Shown here: piece after piece, positions 26,992-35,312 of the stretch
Layout of the letters: every line of letters begins with the position of its first letter
Position numbering within the stretch: position 1 is the first letter of the stretch
Source of the DNA: DATJGR01 sp963812255
Lineage (GTDB): Bacteria; Pseudomonadota; Gammaproteobacteria; Pseudomonadales; Azotimanducaceae
Direction of reading: 5' to 3'
DNA: 64,000 nt
NCBI GenBank assembly: GCA_963812255.1
Contig: CAWEUM010000003.1
Span: forward strand, 1,364,001-1,428,000
Notes under the pieces: generated by a model
Told to the model about the DNA's origin: nothing
The model's database searches: none
The model's input: only the letters and a program-made list of their open reading frames with translations
Translations under genes and position numbers: made by a program

Positions 26992-28254
26992 TCAGCTCGC
27001 CGCGGCGTACACGGGGAAACGCCGACACAGCTCGATCGCGCGATGCTGAACCGTCGCGATCATGTTGTCGTTCTCGAGGTCGTCGAGCACATCGCACATC
27101 CAAGCCGTCAAGGTCGTGCACTCGGCTTCCTTGAAGCCGCGCGTGGTGACCGCGGGCGTGCCGATGCGTAGACCGGAGGTGACGAACGGTGAACGCGGAT
27201 CGTTCGGCACCGCATTCTTATTGACGGTGATGTTGGCGCGGCCCAATGCGGCGTCGGCTGCCTTACCGGTGATCTCTTTGTCGATCAGGTCGAGCAGGAA
27301 CAGATGGTTGTCCGTGCCACCGGATACCACTCGATAGCCGCGCTGCTGAAACTGCGTCGCCATCACGCGCGCGTTGGCGATCACCTGCTCCTGATATGCA
27401 GCGAACTCTGGCTCCATTGCTTCTTTGAAACACACCGCTTTCGCTGCGATCACGTGCATCAGCGGTCCACCCTGGGTGCCCGGGAACAACGCGGAGTTGA
27501 GCTTTTTCTCGATGTCGGCATTGGCGCGCGCGAGGATCAGACCGCCGCGCGGACCGCGCAGCGTCTTGTGCGTGGTGGACGTCACGACGTCAGCGAACGG
27601 CACCGGGTTTGGATACAGCCCCGTTGCAACGAGCCCGGCGACATGCGCCATGTCGACCAGAAAGTACGCGCCCACCGAATCCGCTATGTCGCGGAAGCGT
27701 TGCCAGTCCATCTTTCGCGAATACGCCGAAAATCCCGCCACGAGCAGCTTCGGCCGGTGCGCCTGTGCCAGGGCTTCGACCTGCGCGTAGTCGACTTCGC
27801 CGGTCGCCGGATCGAGACCGTACTGTACGGCGTGATACACCTTCCCGGAAAAATTGACCGCCGCCCCGTGGGTCAGGTGGCCACCCGCGTCGAGGCTCAT
27901 ACCGAGGACGGTATCGCCCGCGGACAACAGCGCGAGATAGGCGGCCGCGTTGGCCTGAGACCCGGAATGGGGTTGCACGTTTGCGAATGCGGCGCCGAAC
28001 AGCTGTTTGGCGCGTTCGATCGCGAGCACTTCGACCTGATCGACGTACTCGCAACCACCGTAGTAGCGCTTCGACGGATATCCTTCCGCGTACTTGTTCG
28101 TCAACACGGTGCCCTGCGCCTGCAGCACCCTCGGACTCGCATAGTTTTCCGACGCGATCAGCTCGATGTGGTCTTCCTGGCGCTGTTGCTCTTCTGAGAT
28201 GGCGTGCCACAACGCGTCGTCGTAGCCGGCAACCGTCATTTTCGGGTCGAACAT
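26992..28254 (-). CDS. glyA: Serine hydroxymethyltransferase
   Basis: 420 residues from ATG 28254. ELIASENYASPRVLQAQGT, NKYAEGYPSKRYYGGCEYVD, VDMAHVAGLVATG and the PLP lysine in VVTSTTHKTLRGPRGG are diagnostic. Interconverts serine and glycine with tetrahydrofolate. A palindrome of the GGGTCAGAG family sits about 90 bp upstream of its start. Confidence 0.97.
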   Translation of the reverse strand: MFDPKMTVAGYDDALWHAISEEQQRQEDHIELIASENYASPRVLQAQGTVLTNKYAEGYPSKRYYGGCEYVDQVEVLAIERAKQLFGAAFANVQPHSGSQANAAAYLALLSAGDTVLGMSLDAGGHLTHGAAVNFSGKVYHAVQYGLDPATGEVDYAQVEALAQAHRPKLLVAGFSAYSRKMDWQRFRDIADSVGAYFLVDMAHVAGLVATGLYPNPVPFADVVTSTTHKTLRGPRGGLILARANADIEKKLNSALFPGTQGGPLMHVIAAKAVCFKEAMEPEFAAYQEQVIANARVMATQFQQRGYRVVSGGTDNHLFLLDLIDKEITGKAADAALGRANITVNKNAVPNDPRSPFVTSGLRIGTPAVTTRGFKEAECTTLTAWMCDVLDDLENDNMIATVQHRAIELCRRFPVYAAAS

Positions 28255-28344
28255 GGAGAATCCGGGCGGCTGAGGAAGCGACGTATTGTAGCCTAAGGCC
28301 CGAAATCGGAGCACGTGAAAGCCCATCATCGCGAAGATGAACGA

Positions 28345-28365
28345 GGGTCAGAGTGACTCTGACCC
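28345..28365. repeat. GGGTCAGAG palindrome, copy 1
   Basis: Left arm GGGTCAGAGT (28345-28354), one central G, then the perfect complement ACTCTGACCC (28356-28365). It lies between divergent glyA and ettA and matches the core of the copies at 30088 and 33265. A REP-like family is likely. Confidence 0.8.
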
Positions 28366-28415
28366 CATTCCCCATTCGCACTACAATGGGCGCCCCAATT
28401 TTTCCAAGCAGCACG

Positions 28416-30086
28416 ATGGCGCAGTACGTCTACACTATGAATCGCGTCTCCAAGGTCGTACCCGGTGGACGCAAGATTCTCGAGAACATCTCGCTGTCGT
28501 TTTTCCCAGGCGCCAAGATCGGCGTACTGGGCCTGAACGGGTCCGGGAAATCGACACTGCTGAAGATCATGGCCGGCCTCGACACACAGATCGACGGCGA
28601 AGCGCGTCCGCAGAAAGGCCTGCACGTCGGATTCCTGCCTCAGGAGCCGCAACTGGACCCATCCAAAGACGTTCGCGGCAACGTCGAACAGGGCGTCGCC
28701 GAACTCAAAGCCCTGCTGACCGAGTACGACGAGATCTCCAACAAGTTCGCGGAGCCGATGTCCGACGACGAGATGAACGCGCTGCTCGAGCGGCAGGGCG
28801 ATCTGCAGACGAAAATCGACGACGCCGACGGCTGGGACCTGGATCGCACGCTCGATATCGCCGCCGACGCGCTGCGCCTGCCGAGTTGGGAGGCCGATGT
28901 GGCGCATCTGTCGGGTGGCGAGAAGCGTCGCGTCGCGCTGTGCACGTTGCTGCTGTCGCGTCCGGACATGCTGCTGCTGGACGAACCGACCAACCACCTC
29001 GACGCCGAGAGCGTGGCGTGGCTCGAACGCTTTCTGGGCGAGTATCCCGGTACCGTTGTAGCGGTGACCCACGACCGTTACTTCCTCGACAACGTCGCCG
29101 GCTGGATCCTCGAACTCGACCGCGGCCGCGGTATTCCGTTCGAGGGTAACTACAGCGCCTGGCTCGACGCAAAGGACAAACGGCTGAGCTCGGAGGCAAG
29201 CCAGGAGCAGGCCCGGCAACGCGCAATCAAGGCCGAATTGGAATGGGTGCGATCGAATCCGAAGGGCCGTCAGGCGAAGAGCAAAGCCCGGCTCGCGCGC
29301 TTCGAGGAACTGATGTCGAAGGAGGTGCAGACCCGCAACGAAACGTCCGAACTGTACATTCCACCTGGACCGCGCCTTGGCGAGAAAGTCATCGAGCTCA
29401 CGAACATCAGTAAGGGCTACGGTGACCGGCTGCTGATCGAAGACGCGTCGTTCAGCATTCCACGTGGTGCGATCGTCGGCATCATCGGCGCCAACGGTGC
29501 CGGTAAGACGACATTGTTCCGCATGATCACGGATCGCGAGGCGCCCGACTCGGGCACCTTGGAACTTGGCGAAACCGTGCAGCTCGCATACGTCGACCAG
29601 AGCCGCGACGACCTCGACCCCACGAAGAGCGTCTGGGAGGAGATCTCCAACGGCCAGGACATCATGCGCGTCGGCGCATACGAAATTCCGTCCCGCGCGT
29701 ATGCGGGACGTTTCAACTTCCGCGGCGCGGATCAACAGAAGAAGGTCGGCGACCTGTCCGGTGGCGAACGCAACCGCTTGCACCTGGCGAAACTGTTGCG
29801 TCAGGGCGCCAACGTCCTGTTGCTCGATGAGCCGACCAATGATCTGGACGTCGAAACGCTGCGTGCGCTGGAGGATGCGTTACTGAATTTCCCCGGCACC
29901 ATCCTGGTGGTCTCGCACGATCGTTGGTTTCTCGATCGGATCGCGACGCACATGCTGGCATTCGAGGGCGACAGCCATGTCGAATGGTTCGCCGGAAACT
30001 TCAGCGACTACGAAGAAGACCATAAGAAGCGTCTCGGCGCGGCCGCAGTAGAACCGACGCGAATTCGCTACAAGAAGCTCGCTTGA
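28416..30086 (+). CDS. ettA: Energy-dependent translational throttle protein EttA (ABC-F)
   Basis: 556 residues from ATG 28416. Two ABC domains without membrane segments: Walker A GLNGSGKST and GANGAGKTT, signatures LSGGEKRRVALC and LSGGERNRLHLAK, and Walker B motifs LLLDEPTNHLD and LLLDEPTNDLD. The inter-domain linker carries the basic KGRQAKSKARL. MAQYVYTMNRVSKVVPGGRKILENIS is the EttA start. It binds the ribosomal E site and gates elongation according to ATP/ADP. A strong palindrome follows the stop by 1 bp. Confidence 0.96.
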   Translation: MAQYVYTMNRVSKVVPGGRKILENISLSFFPGAKIGVLGLNGSGKSTLLKIMAGLDTQIDGEARPQKGLHVGFLPQEPQLDPSKDVRGNVEQGVAELKALLTEYDEISNKFAEPMSDDEMNALLERQGDLQTKIDDADGWDLDRTLDIAADALRLPSWEADVAHLSGGEKRRVALCTLLLSRPDMLLLDEPTNHLDAESVAWLERFLGEYPGTVVAVTHDRYFLDNVAGWILELDRGRGIPFEGNYSAWLDAKDKRLSSEASQEQARQRAIKAELEWVRSNPKGRQAKSKARLARFEELMSKEVQTRNETSELYIPPGPRLGEKVIELTNISKGYGDRLLIEDASFSIPRGAIVGIIGANGAGKTTLFRMITDREAPDSGTLELGETVQLAYVDQSRDDLDPTKSVWEEISNGQDIMRVGAYEIPSRAYAGRFNFRGADQQKKVGDLSGGERNRLHLAKLLRQGANVLLLDEPTNDLDVETLRALEDALLNFPGTILVVSHDRWFLDRIATHMLAFEGDSHVEWFAGNFSDYEEDHKKRLGAAAVEPTRIRYKKLA

Positions 30087-30087
30087 G

Positions 30088-30126
30088 AAGGAAAAGGGGT
30101 CAGAGTCGCTCTGACCCCTTTTCCTT
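30088..30126. terminator. GGGTCAGAG palindrome copy 2, probable bidirectional terminator of ettA
   Basis: Perfect inverted repeat: 18-bp arms (30088-30105 and 30109-30126) around a 3-nt loop TCG. The arm reads AAGGAAAA, then GGGGTCAGAG. The right arm ends CCCCTTTTCCTT, so the transcript would form a GC-rich stem with a U-rich tail on either strand. It lies directly after the ettA stop and 2 bp from the small minus-strand frame at 30129. Confidence 0.75.
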
Positions 30127-30128
30127 CG

Positions 30129-30197
30129 TCACCCGAGCAGCTTGATCAGGCAGCTGACAATGAACGAAATGACGTCGCGAAGCGCGAAACCGAACAT
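30129..30197 (-). CDS. Possible 22-residue hydrophobic peptide
   Basis: A minus-strand frame with a near-perfect AGGAGG 4 nt before ATG 30197 encodes MFGFALRDVISFIVSCLIKL plus LG and a stop. It is hydrophobic with one Arg, one Asp and one Lys, like small membrane peptides and type I toxins. It ends against the palindrome at 30088-30126, which could terminate it. No homologue is known to me. The strong ribosome binding site is the main support; 30198-30355 behind it shows nothing else. Confidence 0.4.
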   Translation of the reverse strand: MFGFALRDVISFIVSCLIKLLG

Positions 30198-30355
30198 GTT
30201 GCCTCCTACGAGCCCCGCTATGGGCCCACCACCACAACGAGGTCATTGTTCACCCGTTGCCGGTGATTGCGTGTGAGACGTTGTGCCGTGGATGTGAAAA
30301 TCCTTCCGATGCACGGACGCGGTCGCACGGACGCGGTCGCAACGGATGCGGTCGG

Positions 30356-31723
30356 TCAGTCGCCTTCGTTGAGCACATCGAGTGCTTCGTTCAGCGAGGC
30401 GACCGCGCGAACGTCCATATCGGTCAGCGCCGGTTTGGGGCGGTTGCCGCGCGGAATGATCGCCCTGCGAAAACCGTGCTTGAGCGCCTCGCGCAGCCGC
30501 TCCTGACCATTGGCCACGCCCCTCACCTCACCGGTCAGGCCGATCTCCCCAAACACGATCAGATCGCGCGGCAGGACCCTGTTCCGAAAGCTCGATAGCA
30601 CCGCGAGAATCAAGGCGAGATCCGACCCGGTCTCACCGATGCGTACGCCGCCGACGACGTTCGCGAACACGTCCTGATCCGCCAGCGAAATTCCGCAGTG
30701 CCGATGCAATACCGCCAGATGCATCGCAAGGCGTTGCGCATCCAGCCCAACCGCCACGCGACGCGGATAACCGCCCTGCACCGCGTCCACCAGCGCCTGC
30801 AATTCAACGAGCAGCGGTCGCGTGCCTTCCCAGGTCACGGTCGCCACACTGCCCGGCGATAAGGCTTCGGGACGTTGCAGAAAGATCGCCGATGGATTGG
30901 ACACTTCCTTCATGCCGCGATCGGTCATCGCAAACACGCCCAGTTCGTTGACCGCGCCGAAACGGTTCTTGAGCCCGCGCAGCGTGCGAAATCTCGAGCC
31001 TTCTGGGCTATCGAGCATCACGAAACAATCGATCATGTGCTCGAGCACCTTTGGTCCGGCGAGACTGCCTTCCTTCGTCACGTGGCCGACGAGGATCACC
31101 ACGGTGTGAGTCTGCTTCGCCAGTCGTGTGAAGAATGCCGCGGTTTCGCGCACCTGGGTGATGCTGCCCGGCACACTCTCTACGCTGCCGAGTTCCATCA
31201 CCTGGATCGAATCGAGCACGACCACTAGCGGCCGATGCCGCTCGATCAGCGCGGCAACTTCTTCAGCGCGCGTTTCGGATGCGACACGCAGCCGATCGAG
31301 CGGTAGCTCCAGACGCCGCCCGCGCATCGCAAGCTGCTGCAGCGACTCCTCGCCGGAGACGTAGAGCACTTCTCCTTCCGCCGCGAGGGCGGTCGTCACC
31401 TGCAGCAGCAGCGTGCTCTTGCCCGCACCGGGTTCGCCGCCGATCAACACGACGGAACCGGGAACCAGGCCGCCGCCGAGCACGCGATCGAACTCGACGA
31501 AACCGGTTGGAATGCGAGCACTATCGTTGGAATCGACGTCGGCGAGAATCTGCACAGCCGGTGCAGTGGCCGCAAAACCCACCGCTGGCCGCGCGGGTTT
31601 GACTGGGCCGAGCGAAATGCGTGTCAGCGTGTTCCATGCGCCGCAGGCCGTGCACTGACCCTGCCACTTGCCGTGCTCGGCACCACAATCGTTGCAGACG
31701 TACGCGAGGCGCGCCTTAGCCAT
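30356..31723 (-). CDS. radA: DNA repair protein RadA
   Basis: 455 residues. N-terminal zinc finger YVCNDCGAEHGKWQGQCTACGAWN, RecA-like ATPase with Walker A GGEPGAGKSTLL, the RadA-specific KNRFG motif (LKNRFGAVNELG) and a C-terminal Lon-like domain (DLALILAVLSSFRN, IVFGEIGLTGEVRGV). Processes recombination intermediates. 24 bp after dnaB on the same strand. Confidence 0.96.
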   Translation of the reverse strand: MAKARLAYVCNDCGAEHGKWQGQCTACGAWNTLTRISLGPVKPARPAVGFAATAPAVQILADVDSNDSARIPTGFVEFDRVLGGGLVPGSVVLIGGEPGAGKSTLLLQVTTALAAEGEVLYVSGEESLQQLAMRGRRLELPLDRLRVASETRAEEVAALIERHRPLVVVLDSIQVMELGSVESVPGSITQVRETAAFFTRLAKQTHTVVILVGHVTKEGSLAGPKVLEHMIDCFVMLDSPEGSRFRTLRGLKNRFGAVNELGVFAMTDRGMKEVSNPSAIFLQRPEALSPGSVATVTWEGTRPLLVELQALVDAVQGGYPRRVAVGLDAQRLAMHLAVLHRHCGISLADQDVFANVVGGVRIGETGSDLALILAVLSSFRNRVLPRDLIVFGEIGLTGEVRGVANGQERLREALKHGFRRAIIPRGNRPKPALTDMDVRAVASLNEALDVLNEGD

Positions 31724-31747
31724 TTCGTCCAGCCATGTGCGCGGTCA

Positions 31748-33169
31748 TCAGCGCATGTAGTCTTCGTATTCGTTGCGCGCCAGGTTTTCGAACTTCGTCA
31801 GATTACCGATGAACGCGAGCCGCACTTTGCCGATCGGCCCGTTGCGTTGCTTGCCGATGATGACTTCCGCGGTGCCTTTGTCGGGCGACTCGGGGTTGTA
31901 AACCTCGTCGCGATAGATCATCAGGATCAGATCCGCATCCTGTTCAATCGCGCCACTTTCACGTAGATCCGACATCAGCGGCCGCTTGTCGTTGCGGCTC
32001 TCGAGGCCGCGGTTGAGCTGCGATCCTGCCACCAGCGGGCACCGCAACTCTTTCGCGATCGCCTTCAGCGAGCGTGAGATCTCCGAAATCTCGCCGGTGC
32101 GATTGTCCGCCTTCTCGTTGCCGCGCATCAGCTGCAGGTAGTCGACCACGATCAGCTTCAACCCGCCCGCTTCGCGCGCGATACGACGCGCCCGCGTGCG
32201 CAGTTCGTTCGGCGTCAACGCCGGCGAGTCGTCCATGAACAACGCCTTGTCCTTCAACTGGCTAACGGCCGAGGTGAACCGCGGCCAGTCGTCGTCGTGC
32301 ATGTCGCCGGTGCGCATCCGCGTTTGATCGATGCGACCGAGCGACGACAGCATCCGCATCACGAGCTGATCCGACGGCATCTCCATCGTGAACACGAGCA
32401 CAGCGCCAGGCTCATCATTCATCAACGCGTGTTCGGCCATGTTTATCATCAACGCGGATTTCCCCATCGACGGACGACCCGCAATGATGATCAGGTCCGA
32501 CGTCTGCAACCCGGCAGTCTTCTTGTCGAGATCGTCGAATCCGGTGGCGAGCCCCGTGATCGGATTGCGCGAGGCATACAGCGACTCGATGCGTTGCACC
32601 GCGCGCGTCAGCAGCGGCGCAACCCCTTCCGGACCCGCGTCGCGCAGGCGTCCTTCGTGGATGCGGAACACTTCGGATTCGGCCAGGTCGAGCAGTTCGC
32701 TGCTCGGCCGGCCCTGCGGCTGGAACGCCGACTCGGCAATCTTGTTGGCGGCCGAGATCAGCTGTCGCAAAGTCGAGCGTTCACGGACGATCTGCGCATA
32801 CGCAAGCACGTTGCTCGCGCCCGGCGTCGTCTCCGCAATCTCGGCGAGAAAGCTGATGCCGCCGGCTTTGTCGAGGAGGCCGCGCGATGCAAGCGCCTCG
32901 GACAACGTCACCGCATCGAGGGGTTCGTTCGCATTCGCCAGACTCGCCATCGCGTCGAAGATGATCTGGTGCTGGGCGCGATAGAAATCGCGAGCGGTCA
33001 GAACGTCGGCGACGTTCAACCACGCGTCGTTGTTCAACATCAGACCGCCGAGCACCGATTGCTCAGCCTCGACCGAATGCGGCGGCACCTTCAGCTGCGC
33101 GGTAGCCGAAAGATTCGCATTCGGCGACGAGAGACGCGCAGGGTCCGAATCTGTAGCGGTGTCCGACAT
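31748..33169 (-). CDS. dnaB: Replicative DNA helicase
   Basis: 473 residues from ATG 33169; an adjacent GTG is one codon upstream. N-terminal domain PHSVEAEQSVLGGLM and DFYRAQHQIIFDAM. RecA-like C-domain with Walker A GRPSMGKSALMIN, LKLIVVDYLQLM and the SQLNRGLESR arginine region. Hexameric 5'-3' helicase at forks. The order rpsF-rpsR-rplI-dnaB-radA on one strand is the standard gammaproteobacterial arrangement. Confidence 0.97.
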   Translation of the reverse strand: MSDTATDSDPARLSSPNANLSATAQLKVPPHSVEAEQSVLGGLMLNNDAWLNVADVLTARDFYRAQHQIIFDAMASLANANEPLDAVTLSEALASRGLLDKAGGISFLAEIAETTPGASNVLAYAQIVRERSTLRQLISAANKIAESAFQPQGRPSSELLDLAESEVFRIHEGRLRDAGPEGVAPLLTRAVQRIESLYASRNPITGLATGFDDLDKKTAGLQTSDLIIIAGRPSMGKSALMINMAEHALMNDEPGAVLVFTMEMPSDQLVMRMLSSLGRIDQTRMRTGDMHDDDWPRFTSAVSQLKDKALFMDDSPALTPNELRTRARRIAREAGGLKLIVVDYLQLMRGNEKADNRTGEISEISRSLKAIAKELRCPLVAGSQLNRGLESRNDKRPLMSDLRESGAIEQDADLILMIYRDEVYNPESPDKGTAEVIIGKQRNGPIGKVRLAFIGNLTKFENLARNEYEDYMR

Positions 33170-33264
33170 CACGGAGAGGCTTGCGTTGCGGGAGGAAGAG
33201 CCTCAGAGATTGAGGCCCATCCGTCAAGCAGCCGGCGCCCTTTAATCAGGAATGAAGGGGAAAC

Positions 33265-33305
33265 AGGGTCAGAGCGACGTTTGATCCGCAGTGCAGACTG
33301 ACCCT
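33265..33305. repeat. GGGTCAGAG palindrome, copy 3 (degenerate, longer loop)
   Basis: AGGGTCAG (33265-33272) and CTGACCCT (33298-33305) are perfectly complementary arms around a 25-nt centre containing GATCCGCAGTGC. The outer arm matches copies 1 and 2; the centre does not. It lies 2 bp after the rplI stop, between rplI and dnaB. Confidence 0.65.
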
Positions 33306-33307
33306 AT

Positions 33308-33754
33308 TTATTCGGGAACGACGATGACCTTTACTGCAACGTTGACGTCGGTGTGCAGATGCACGTCGATCGAATACTCGCCGACCATACGGATGACACC
33401 CTCCGGCATGCGGATCTCGCTCTTCTCGACATCCGCACCCTGAGCCACGAGCATCTCGGCGATGTCGTGCGTGCCGACCGAGCCGTACAACTTGCCCTCT
33501 TCGCCGGCTTTGGCCGAGATCGTCACGATGACGCCTTCGAGTTTCGCGGCGCGACCCTGCGCTTCGCCCATCCGTTCCTGAGCGACGCGCTCCAGTTCGG
33601 CGCGACGGGCTTCGAACACCTCGCGGTTTTCCTTCGATGCGCGCACGGCCTTGCCTTTGGGAATCAGAAAATTCCGCGCGAAGCCGCTCTTGACGACGAC
33701 TTCGTCGCCGAGGGCGCCGAGATTGACGATGCGTTCCAACAGAATGACGTTCAC
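33308..33754 (-). CDS. rplI: 50S ribosomal protein bL9
   Basis: 148 residues from GTG 33754, chosen because GGGAG lies 6 nt upstream and L9 begins VNVILLERIVNLGALGDEV. GFARNFLIPKGKAVRA is the 23S-binding N-domain. The long linker helix and the C-domain (KLYGSVGTHDIAEML) follow. Confidence 0.97.
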   Translation of the reverse strand: MNVILLERIVNLGALGDEVVVKSGFARNFLIPKGKAVRASKENREVFEARRAELERVAQERMGEAQGRAAKLEGVIVTISAKAGEEGKLYGSVGTHDIAEMLVAQGADVEKSEIRMPEGVIRMVGEYSIDVHLHTDVNVAVKVIVVPE

Positions 33755-33767
33755 GATGTGCTCCCGG

Positions 33768-34001
33768 TCATTGATGCGCGTCGGTGTACGGCAGCAGCGC
33801 CAGGTAGCGCGCACGCTTTACGGCAAGGGCCAGCTGCCGCTGGTAGCGCGCGCTGGTACCGGTGATGCGGCTCGGCACGATCTTGCCGGTTTCGGTGATG
33901 TACTGCTTGAGCAGCTCGAGATCCTTGTAGTCGATTTCCTTGATGCCTTCGGCGGTGAAGCGACAGAATTTCTTGCGCCGGAATTGACGAGTCTCACTCA
34001 T
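33768..34001 (-). CDS. rpsR: 30S ribosomal protein bS18
   Basis: 77 residues. RRKKFCRFTAEGIKEIDYKDLELLKQYITETGKIVPSRITG and the RYQRQLALAVKRARYLALLPY tail define S18. Its start overlaps the rpsF stop by 4 bp. Confidence 0.98.
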   Translation of the reverse strand: MSETRQFRRKKFCRFTAEGIKEIDYKDLELLKQYITETGKIVPSRITGTSARYQRQLALAVKRARYLALLPYTDAHQ

Positions 34002-34444
34002 TCGCTTTCTCCCACTTCAGCTTCTTCTTCGGATGCGCGTGGCGCGCTCTCTGCTTCGCTGCGGCGCGCGGCCAGTTCTTCTTCGCGGCGCCGGTCGCGG
34101 TCGCGTTCTTTCTCCTGATCACGCAATTCCTCGGCGTAGATCTTCGAGATTTCGGTCGCCGGCTCGTTGCGTTTCATGATCAGGTTGCGCAGCACCGCGT
34201 CGTTGAAGCGGAACGCGCTCGACAGCTCTTCGAGCGTCTCGAGCGATACCTCGATGTTCATCAACACGAAATGGGCCTTGTGGATTTTCTTGACGGGGAA
34301 CGTCAATTGCCGACGGCCCCAGTCTTCCAGACGGTGGACCGTGCCGTTGCCGCGTTCGATCAGAGCTTTGTAGCGTTCGATCATGCCCGGCACCTGATCG
34401 CTCTGATCGGGATGCACGAGAAACACGACCTCGTAATGTCGCAT
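33998..34444 (-). CDS. rpsF: 30S ribosomal protein bS6
   Basis: 148 residues. MRHYEVVFLVHPDQSDQVPGMIERY, HRLEDWGRRQLTFPVKKIHKAHFVLMNIE and the extended acidic C-terminal tail are typical of gammaproteobacterial S6. Binds 16S rRNA with S18. A strong AAGGAGG ribosome binding site precedes ATG 34444 and may be sequestered by a leader stem. Confidence 0.97.
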   Translation of the reverse strand: MRHYEVVFLVHPDQSDQVPGMIERYKALIERGNGTVHRLEDWGRRQLTFPVKKIHKAHFVLMNIEVSLETLEELSSAFRFNDAVLRNLIMKRNEPATEISKIYAEELRDQEKERDRDRRREEELAARRSEAESAPRASEEEAEVGESE

Positions 34445-34510
34445 GGCGCCTCCTTATGGCGTAACGCTTCCGCTCAATGGGCGTGAAGCAAGGAGTGATT
34501 TGAGGAAAGG
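34445..34510 (-). promoter_or_regulatory. Leader of rpsF operon with possible SD-sequestering hairpin
   Basis: In the minus-strand transcript CUCCUU (34495-34490) can pair with AAGGAG of the rpsF ribosome binding site (34449-34455), and the inner GCUUC (34489-34485) with GAAGC (34470-34466). This would mask the start site, as expected for an S6:S18 autoregulatory leader. The known S6:S18 motif has a bulged CCG loop, which I could not place with certainty. Confidence 0.4.
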
Positions 34511-34516
34511 GGGCGC

Positions 34517-34545
34517 ATTCTAGTGACGGCGCGAACAATTGTCAC
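34517..34545 (-). promoter_or_regulatory. Predicted sigma-70 promoter of rpsF-rpsR-rplI
   Basis: Minus strand: -35 GTGACA (34545-34540), 17-bp spacer, -10 TAGAAT (34522-34517). It lies about 70 bp upstream of the rpsF start, the right strength and position for a ribosomal-protein operon. Confidence 0.6.
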
Positions 34546-34565
34546 GACCGAATCCGGTCAATACT

Positions 34566-35312
34566 TCAATCACCACGCGTCGCCCGCTGGCGCAGCACCT
34601 CGAACAGCAGGATTCCGGTCGCGACCGAAACGTTCAGGCTCGACACGCCGCCGCGCATCGGAATCGAGACCAGTTCATCGCACGTCTTACGGGTCAGCTC
34701 GCGTATCCCTTTGCCCTCACCCCCCAGTACCAACACTGTCGGCCGGCAAAGATCCGCTTTGCTCCACGCAAGGTCCGCGTCTCCTGCTGCGCCGACGATC
34801 CACAGCCCTTGCCGCTTCAGCCAGTCCAGACGCCGCACCAGATTGGCGACCGCGACGATGAACAGCGACTCGGCCGCGCCGCTGGCCGCTTTTCGAGCCA
34901 CTTCGCTCAGGGGTGCGCTGCGCCGCTTCGGCAACAGCACCGCATCGACCCCCGCCGCATCGGCACTGCGCAGACACGCACCTAGGTTTCGCGGATCCAT
35001 GACGCCGTCCAGCGCGAGCAGCAGTTGGGGTTGCCGCAGCGACGAAAATCGCAGCTCCAGTTCCGCCTCGGAACCGAGCAGCGCCGCGGCCGTTTCCGCT
35101 ACGACTCCCTGATGGCGAGCGTTGTGGGTAAGCCGGTCGAGCTGGCGCCGCGGACAAACTTCGACGTTCACCCGCGCCGATTCAGCGAGGCTCAACACCG
35201 TCTGGATTCGCTTGTCTGTACGGTCGGCCAGCACCAGCAACCGGCGCACGCGGTCCGGATCTTCGCGCAGCAGCGCCTCGACTGCGTGTATACCGAAGAC
35301 GCGTTCGCTCAC
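34566..35312 (-). CDS. rlmB: 23S rRNA (guanosine2251-2'-O)-methyltransferase
   Basis: 248 residues. VFGIHAVEALL with the substrate-binding L30-like N-domain, then the SPOUT fold: LLALDGVMDPRNLGACLRSADAAGVDAVLLPKRR, VLGGEGKGIRELTRKTCDELVSIPM and SLNVSVATGILLFEVLRQ. Trefoil knot and motifs 1-3 are all present. Start overlaps the rnr stop by 4 bp. Confidence 0.96.
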   Translation of the reverse strand: MSERVFGIHAVEALLREDPDRVRRLLVLADRTDKRIQTVLSLAESARVNVEVCPRRQLDRLTHNARHQGVVAETAAALLGSEAELELRFSSLRQPQLLLALDGVMDPRNLGACLRSADAAGVDAVLLPKRRSAPLSEVARKAASGAAESLFIVAVANLVRRLDWLKRQGLWIVGAAGDADLAWSKADLCRPTVLVLGGEGKGIRELTRKTCDELVSIPMRGGVSSLNVSVATGILLFEVLRQRATRGD

